The notes under the pieces are model-generated. The model was not told the origin of the DNA, did not search any database, and saw only the letters and a program-made list of their open reading frames with translations. Source: Verrucomicrobia bacterium UBA5540 (GTDB lineage: Bacteria > Verrucomicrobiota > Kiritimatiellia > Kiritimatiellales > Tichowtungiaceae). Taken from it: DNA of 7,227 bases. Below, piece by piece: positions 4,834 through 7,227 of this stretch. Both the position numbers and the translations under genes were made by a program. The number at the start of each line of letters is the position of its first letter. Positions within the stretch are counted from its first letter, which is position 1. The DNA is taken from assembly GCA_002423675.1 (NCBI GenBank), contig DINM01000026.1, positions 22,071 to 29,297 on the forward strand, written 5' to 3'.

Positions 4834-6567
4834 ATGAAAATGATGCAAATCCTAACGAGTGTTGCGATAATGCTCCTGACAGGTGTCGTTCAAGCTAAGG
4901 ATACGGAGCAGATCATCAACGACTTAAAAAACAGTGAACCTATTGCTCCGGTTATCGTGCCGGATCCCGCGTCGGTCGTTGTCACGGAACCAGCTCCGGC
5001 CGTTGCGGCCCCGGCTTCCGCAACTGTACCCGAAGAAGAGCTCGAGACCGTGTCGGTTGCTGAAGAGCCTGTTAATGAGAATACGTTGAATAAAGACGGA
5101 CTGATCTCAGTCAACCTGAAAGAAGTTGAACTCAGCAGTGTCATTCGTCTTTTTTCAACGCTTTCCGGGGCCAACATCATTGTTCCTGAGTTGGGAGAAG
5201 GCGCCGGGGTATCCAAGGTCGATGTAAGTCTCACCAATGTGGAATGGAAGCCCGCGCTTCAGGCTATTCTTGACGGGCAAGATCTTGAGCTCTATGAAAA
5301 AATCCCCAGTAGCGAGGTGTACAGCATCCGCAAAAAACTTCCTGCAGCTGAAGCCATAAAAAACACCCGCACCTTTGTTTTCCAAAATGCTGACATTCAG
5401 CAGGCTGAAGAGGTGATTAAGGGAATCGTCGGCGAGCGGGGACAGGTTTATGCCTACGCGCAAGGCAATGCTATCGTGGTCAAGACCACGCAGGAAATCA
5501 TGGACGATGTGGCGCAGATTGCGGAGCGCATTGACACATCGCGCCAGCAGGTGTTGATCGAAGCCCGAATTTTGGAGCTGAGCAATAATAAAAATAAAGA
5601 CCATGGCGTTGACTGGAGTCAAGAAGGAGGCCTGCTGAGCCGAAGCATAAGCGCAGGTCCATTCAGCTGGATTCAGACGGATGTGAATAGCGGGCATTTC
5701 GGGCAGATAACTCCGTCGGCAATAACTCCCGCCAGCGGGGACACCTATCTTCCTGAACTGAACATTAATCAGCTGACGTTGGATGCGGGGACGCTCAAAG
5801 CCTTCATCAGCGCATTGGATCAGTTTACCGATATTCAGACGGTCTCCAGCCCGAAAGTGATTGTGGCGAACGGTGAAAAAGCGACCATTAAAATTATCAC
5901 GAAAGAGCCGATTATCATCTCGACTCCGTCGTATAGTGACCAGGGGCAGTTACAGAGTATTATGTACAATCAGGAGCCGGATGGAACCGATCCGGATACA
6001 GGGAAAAAACGGTACTCCACTTATGACTACGGCATTATGCTCGACGTCACTCCGACGATCTATAGCAGAGACAATATTGCGGTTCACATTGTGCCGACAA
6101 TCTCCAGAAAAGATTCTGCGAAAACCATTACGCGCGATATTTCCGGTGACAGTAGCCAGAACCCAAAGATCATCGAATTCCCGGTGATTGATGAAAAACG
6201 GGTTGAAACCTATTTTACACTGGCCGATAGGCAGACCGCGGTTATTGGCGGGCTAACCGAGACTACCAAACAGAATATTGAGAAGAAGGTTCCGATCCTG
6301 AGTTCTATTCCGTTGCTCAAGAAGCTGTTCTCTTACACTTCATTAGAAGATGTGCAGAAAGAAAACGTGATCTTCGTGACGGTCTCGCTCGAAGATGGAA
6401 AGAGTTTTGATATTGAAAAGGCTGTTAAACAGAGTCCGCTGACTCGCAAACAACTGATTCGTGACGAAAACAACCAGATTATTGACGACCGTACGGTTGA
6501 ACTTTTCAAAGCGCAGGATGATAAACGGGTCGCTGATGAAATCAAGACGCTGGAAAAGAGAAAATAA
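4834..6567 (+). CDS. pilQ: Secretin of the PilQ/GspD family (outer-membrane pore)
   Basis: 577 residues. Secretins form the gated outer-membrane channel for type IV pili or type II secretion. Residues 1-21 are a Sec signal peptide ending VVQA. Residues about 32-85 are a Pro/Ala/Val/Glu-rich linker. About 89-166 is an N0/STN domain (ISVNLKEVELSSVIRLFSTL, VSLTNVEWKPALQAIL). About 177-235 is one N1-type domain (TRTFVFQNADIQQAEEVI to DDVAQIAERID). The C-terminal pore domain starts near 238 (QQVLIEARILELS) and includes VSSPKVIVANGEKATI at 337-352, a gate-region insert at about 364-395, YGIMLDVTPTI, a TAVIGGLTE strand at 468-476, and the hallmark VPILSSIPLLKKLFSY at 486-501. A charged tail (about 520-577) follows. 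There are no AMIN domains as in proteobacterial PilQ and only one N1-like repeat, so it is shorter than typical PilQ or GspD. The symbol pilQ is by operon context (pilMNO); gspD would be equally defensible. No pilotin is visible nearby. It is the last gene before the terminator. Confidence 0.96.
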   Translation: MKMMQILTSVAIMLLTGVVQAKDTEQIINDLKNSEPIAPVIVPDPASVVVTEPAPAVAAPASATVPEEELETVSVAEEPVNENTLNKDGLISVNLKEVELSSVIRLFSTLSGANIIVPELGEGAGVSKVDVSLTNVEWKPALQAILDGQDLELYEKIPSSEVYSIRKKLPAAEAIKNTRTFVFQNADIQQAEEVIKGIVGERGQVYAYAQGNAIVVKTTQEIMDDVAQIAERIDTSRQQVLIEARILELSNNKNKDHGVDWSQEGGLLSRSISAGPFSWIQTDVNSGHFGQITPSAITPASGDTYLPELNINQLTLDAGTLKAFISALDQFTDIQTVSSPKVIVANGEKATIKIITKEPIIISTPSYSDQGQLQSIMYNQEPDGTDPDTGKKRYSTYDYGIMLDVTPTIYSRDNIAVHIVPTISRKDSAKTITRDISGDSSQNPKIIEFPVIDEKRVETYFTLADRQTAVIGGLTETTKQNIEKKVPILSSIPLLKKLFSYTSLEDVQKENVIFVTVSLEDGKSFDIEKAVKQSPLTRKQLIRDENNQIIDDRTVELFKAQDDKRVADEIKTLEKRK

Positions 6568-6571
6568 AGTT

Positions 6572-6585
6572 TAAGCGAAAGCTTA
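6572..6585 (+). repeat. Short GAAA-tetraloop hairpin after the secretin stop
   Basis: TAAGC (6572-6576) and GCTTA (6581-6585) form a perfect 5-bp stem closed on a GAAA loop, a GNRA-class tetraloop. It begins 4 bases after the stop codon and lies just before the terminator. It could stabilise the mRNA 3' end or act as a pre-terminator structure. With only 5 pairs it could also be chance. Confidence 0.4.
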
Positions 6586-6587
6586 TG

Positions 6588-6623
6588 AAAAAGGCCGCCC
6601 CGAAGCTTCAGGGCGGCTTTTTT
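6588..6623 (+). terminator. Rho-independent terminator, likely bidirectional
   Basis: GCCGCCC (6594-6600) and GGGCGGC (6611-6617) form a perfect 7-bp GC stem around a 10-base loop, followed by six T (6618-6623). On the other side of the stem are AAAAAGG (6588-6594), so the stem can extend through one G-U and five A-U pairs, and the minus strand also reads into a T run. It sits 20 bases after the secretin stop and 41 bases beyond the stop of the convergent PLD gene, so it probably ends both transcripts. Confidence 0.92.
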
Positions 6624-6664
6624 GTGCAGGTTCCCAAAGCTTGCCTGATGCGAGATGAAACTGA

Positions 6665-7227
6665 TTACAGATACTGGGCAAAGCGGGCTGAGAAAAGGTC
6701 CATCCAGCTGATGTCTCCGATATTGTGGATTTCGGTCGAAAGATTTTGTCCGCCTTCGAGTAGATCCTCTTTGACCTGCCGGACGACTTCAGGGTTATTC
6801 GTAAAAATATTCAGTTCATAGTTTTTGTGCAGACTGAGGTCGTCAAAGTTAGCCGAACCGAAGCAGGCCCATTGATCGTAAACGGCGGCTTTAACATGTG
6901 TCATTCCCGGGTAGACAAAAACGCGCACGCCGTTTTTCAGCAGTCGCTGGACGGTAACTTTGTTGGCGCTAATGCCAATGCCGTGGTTGACGTCGCGCGG
7001 AATGGTGACACGCACATCGACGCCGCGTTTGCGCGCGGCGCAGAGTTCGTAGACGATCGAGCTGTTCCAGATGTACGGGTTTTCAACAAAAATGCACTGC
7101 TTGGCATTCTTGATGGCGCGCAGCTGTCCGCGGTAGATGTCGGCGTGCAGCGGTGTGGTTCGGATTAAGTAAAGGTCGCCGCTGTTATCTGTTCGTTGGT
7201 CTTGCGGCAGCTTGAAAATGGTTGAGG
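6665..7227 (-). CDS. Phospholipase D family protein, cardiolipin synthase-like (5' part outside window)
   Basis: The minus-strand frame is open from the right edge (first whole codon 7225-7223) to TAA at 6667-6665, giving 186 C-terminal residues. No start is needed inside the window: the GTG at 7015-7013 is internal, and upstream codons continue the domain (QLRAIKNAKQCIFVENPY, then VYELCAARKRGVDVRVTIP), a pattern typical of the second half of cardiolipin synthases. The catalytic HKD motif is seen at fragment residues 110-117 (HVKAAVYD), followed by GSANFD. His, Lys and Asp are all present, with five residues rather than the usual six between Asp and Gly-Ser. The conserved tail 'NYELNIFTNNPEVVRQV' follows. 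PLD enzymes of this type join or hydrolyse phospholipids at the membrane through a phosphohistidine intermediate and need two HKD motifs, the first of which would lie beyond 7227. It is convergent with the pilus operon and there is no sign of a functional link. Cardiolipin synthase versus another PLD cannot be settled from this fragment. Confidence 0.9.
   Translation of the reverse strand, partial: STIFKLPQDQRTDNSGDLYLIRTTPLHADIYRGQLRAIKNAKQCIFVENPYIWNSSIVYELCAARKRGVDVRVTIPRDVNHGIGISANKVTVQRLLKNGVRVFVYPGMTHVKAAVYDQWACFGSANFDDLSLHKNYELNIFTNNPEVVRQVKEDLLEGGQNLSTEIHNIGDISWMDLFSARFAQYL

Noticed and set aside
5155..5697. Long minus-strand open frame opposite the secretin
   Set aside because: It lies wholly inside a certain gene, has no recognisable domain or ribosome site, and is explained by the codon use of the sense strand.
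6585..6821. Plus-strand open frame of 78 codons after the secretin
   Set aside because: Its start lies in the terminator stem region and the remainder is antisense to the PLD gene; the translation shows no protein-like features.
6665..7015. PLD gene as a short complete 116-codon gene starting at GTG 7015
   Set aside because: The frame stays open to the window edge and the upstream residues (ENPY, ARKRGVDV) are conserved PLD domain sequence, so this is an internal GTG.
6827..7168. Plus-strand open frame opposite the PLD gene
   Set aside because: Antisense to a frame with a clear HKD motif, and without a ribosome site.
1..7227. CRISPR array, tRNA, insertion sequence or phage element
   Set aside because: No regularly spaced repeats, cloverleaf, transposase frame or terminal inverted repeats were seen; coding density is filled by the operon and the PLD gene.

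Overview
The window carries most of one operon on the plus strand (about 1-6567) for the inner-membrane platform and outer-membrane secretin of a type IV pilus or type II secretion-like machine. A terminator and the 3' part of a convergent phospholipase D family gene on the minus strand follow. The envelope must be Gram-negative, because a secretin sits at the end of the operon. G+C is moderate, roughly half by eye. The short AMIN-less secretin, the PilP/GspC-like protein with an RDPFWPVGF motif, and the very large PilX-like protein recall PVC-group bacteria (Kiritimatiellota, Verrucomicrobiota, Lentisphaerota) more than classical Proteobacteria. This placement is an inference from memory of such clusters and is tentative.

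Layout: 1-60 is the last 19 codons of an unidentified gene. 65-1765 encodes a PilX-like prepilin of 566 residues. 1762-2145 encodes an unrecognised small membrane protein of 127 residues. 2158-3171 is pilM, 3168-3755 pilN, 3755-4345 pilO, 4342-4815 a pilP/gspC-like gene, and 4834-6567 a secretin (PilQ/GspD family). A two-sided rho-independent terminator lies at 6588-6623. 6665-7227 (minus strand) is a cardiolipin synthase-like PLD protein cut by the window edge.

The genes are packed extremely tightly: four junctions are 1- or 4-base stop/start overlaps, and the remaining gaps are 4, 12 and 18 bases. Together they form the usual alignment chain. Cytoplasmic actin-like PilM binds the N-terminal INLL peptide of PilN, PilN pairs with PilO in the inner membrane, the PilP-like protein bridges the periplasm, and the secretin forms the outer-membrane gate. 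The PilX-like protein is probably a minor or tip pilin. No assembly ATPase (PilB/PilT), PilC platform protein, major pilin or prepilin peptidase is in the window, so they must be encoded elsewhere.

I see no CRISPR array, tRNA, rRNA, insertion sequence or phage signature. No stretch longer than 300 bases lacks a gene. The core machinery is recognisable rather than new. The parts least explained are the small two-hydrophobic-segment protein between pilX-like and pilM, and the large non-canonical PilX-like protein.
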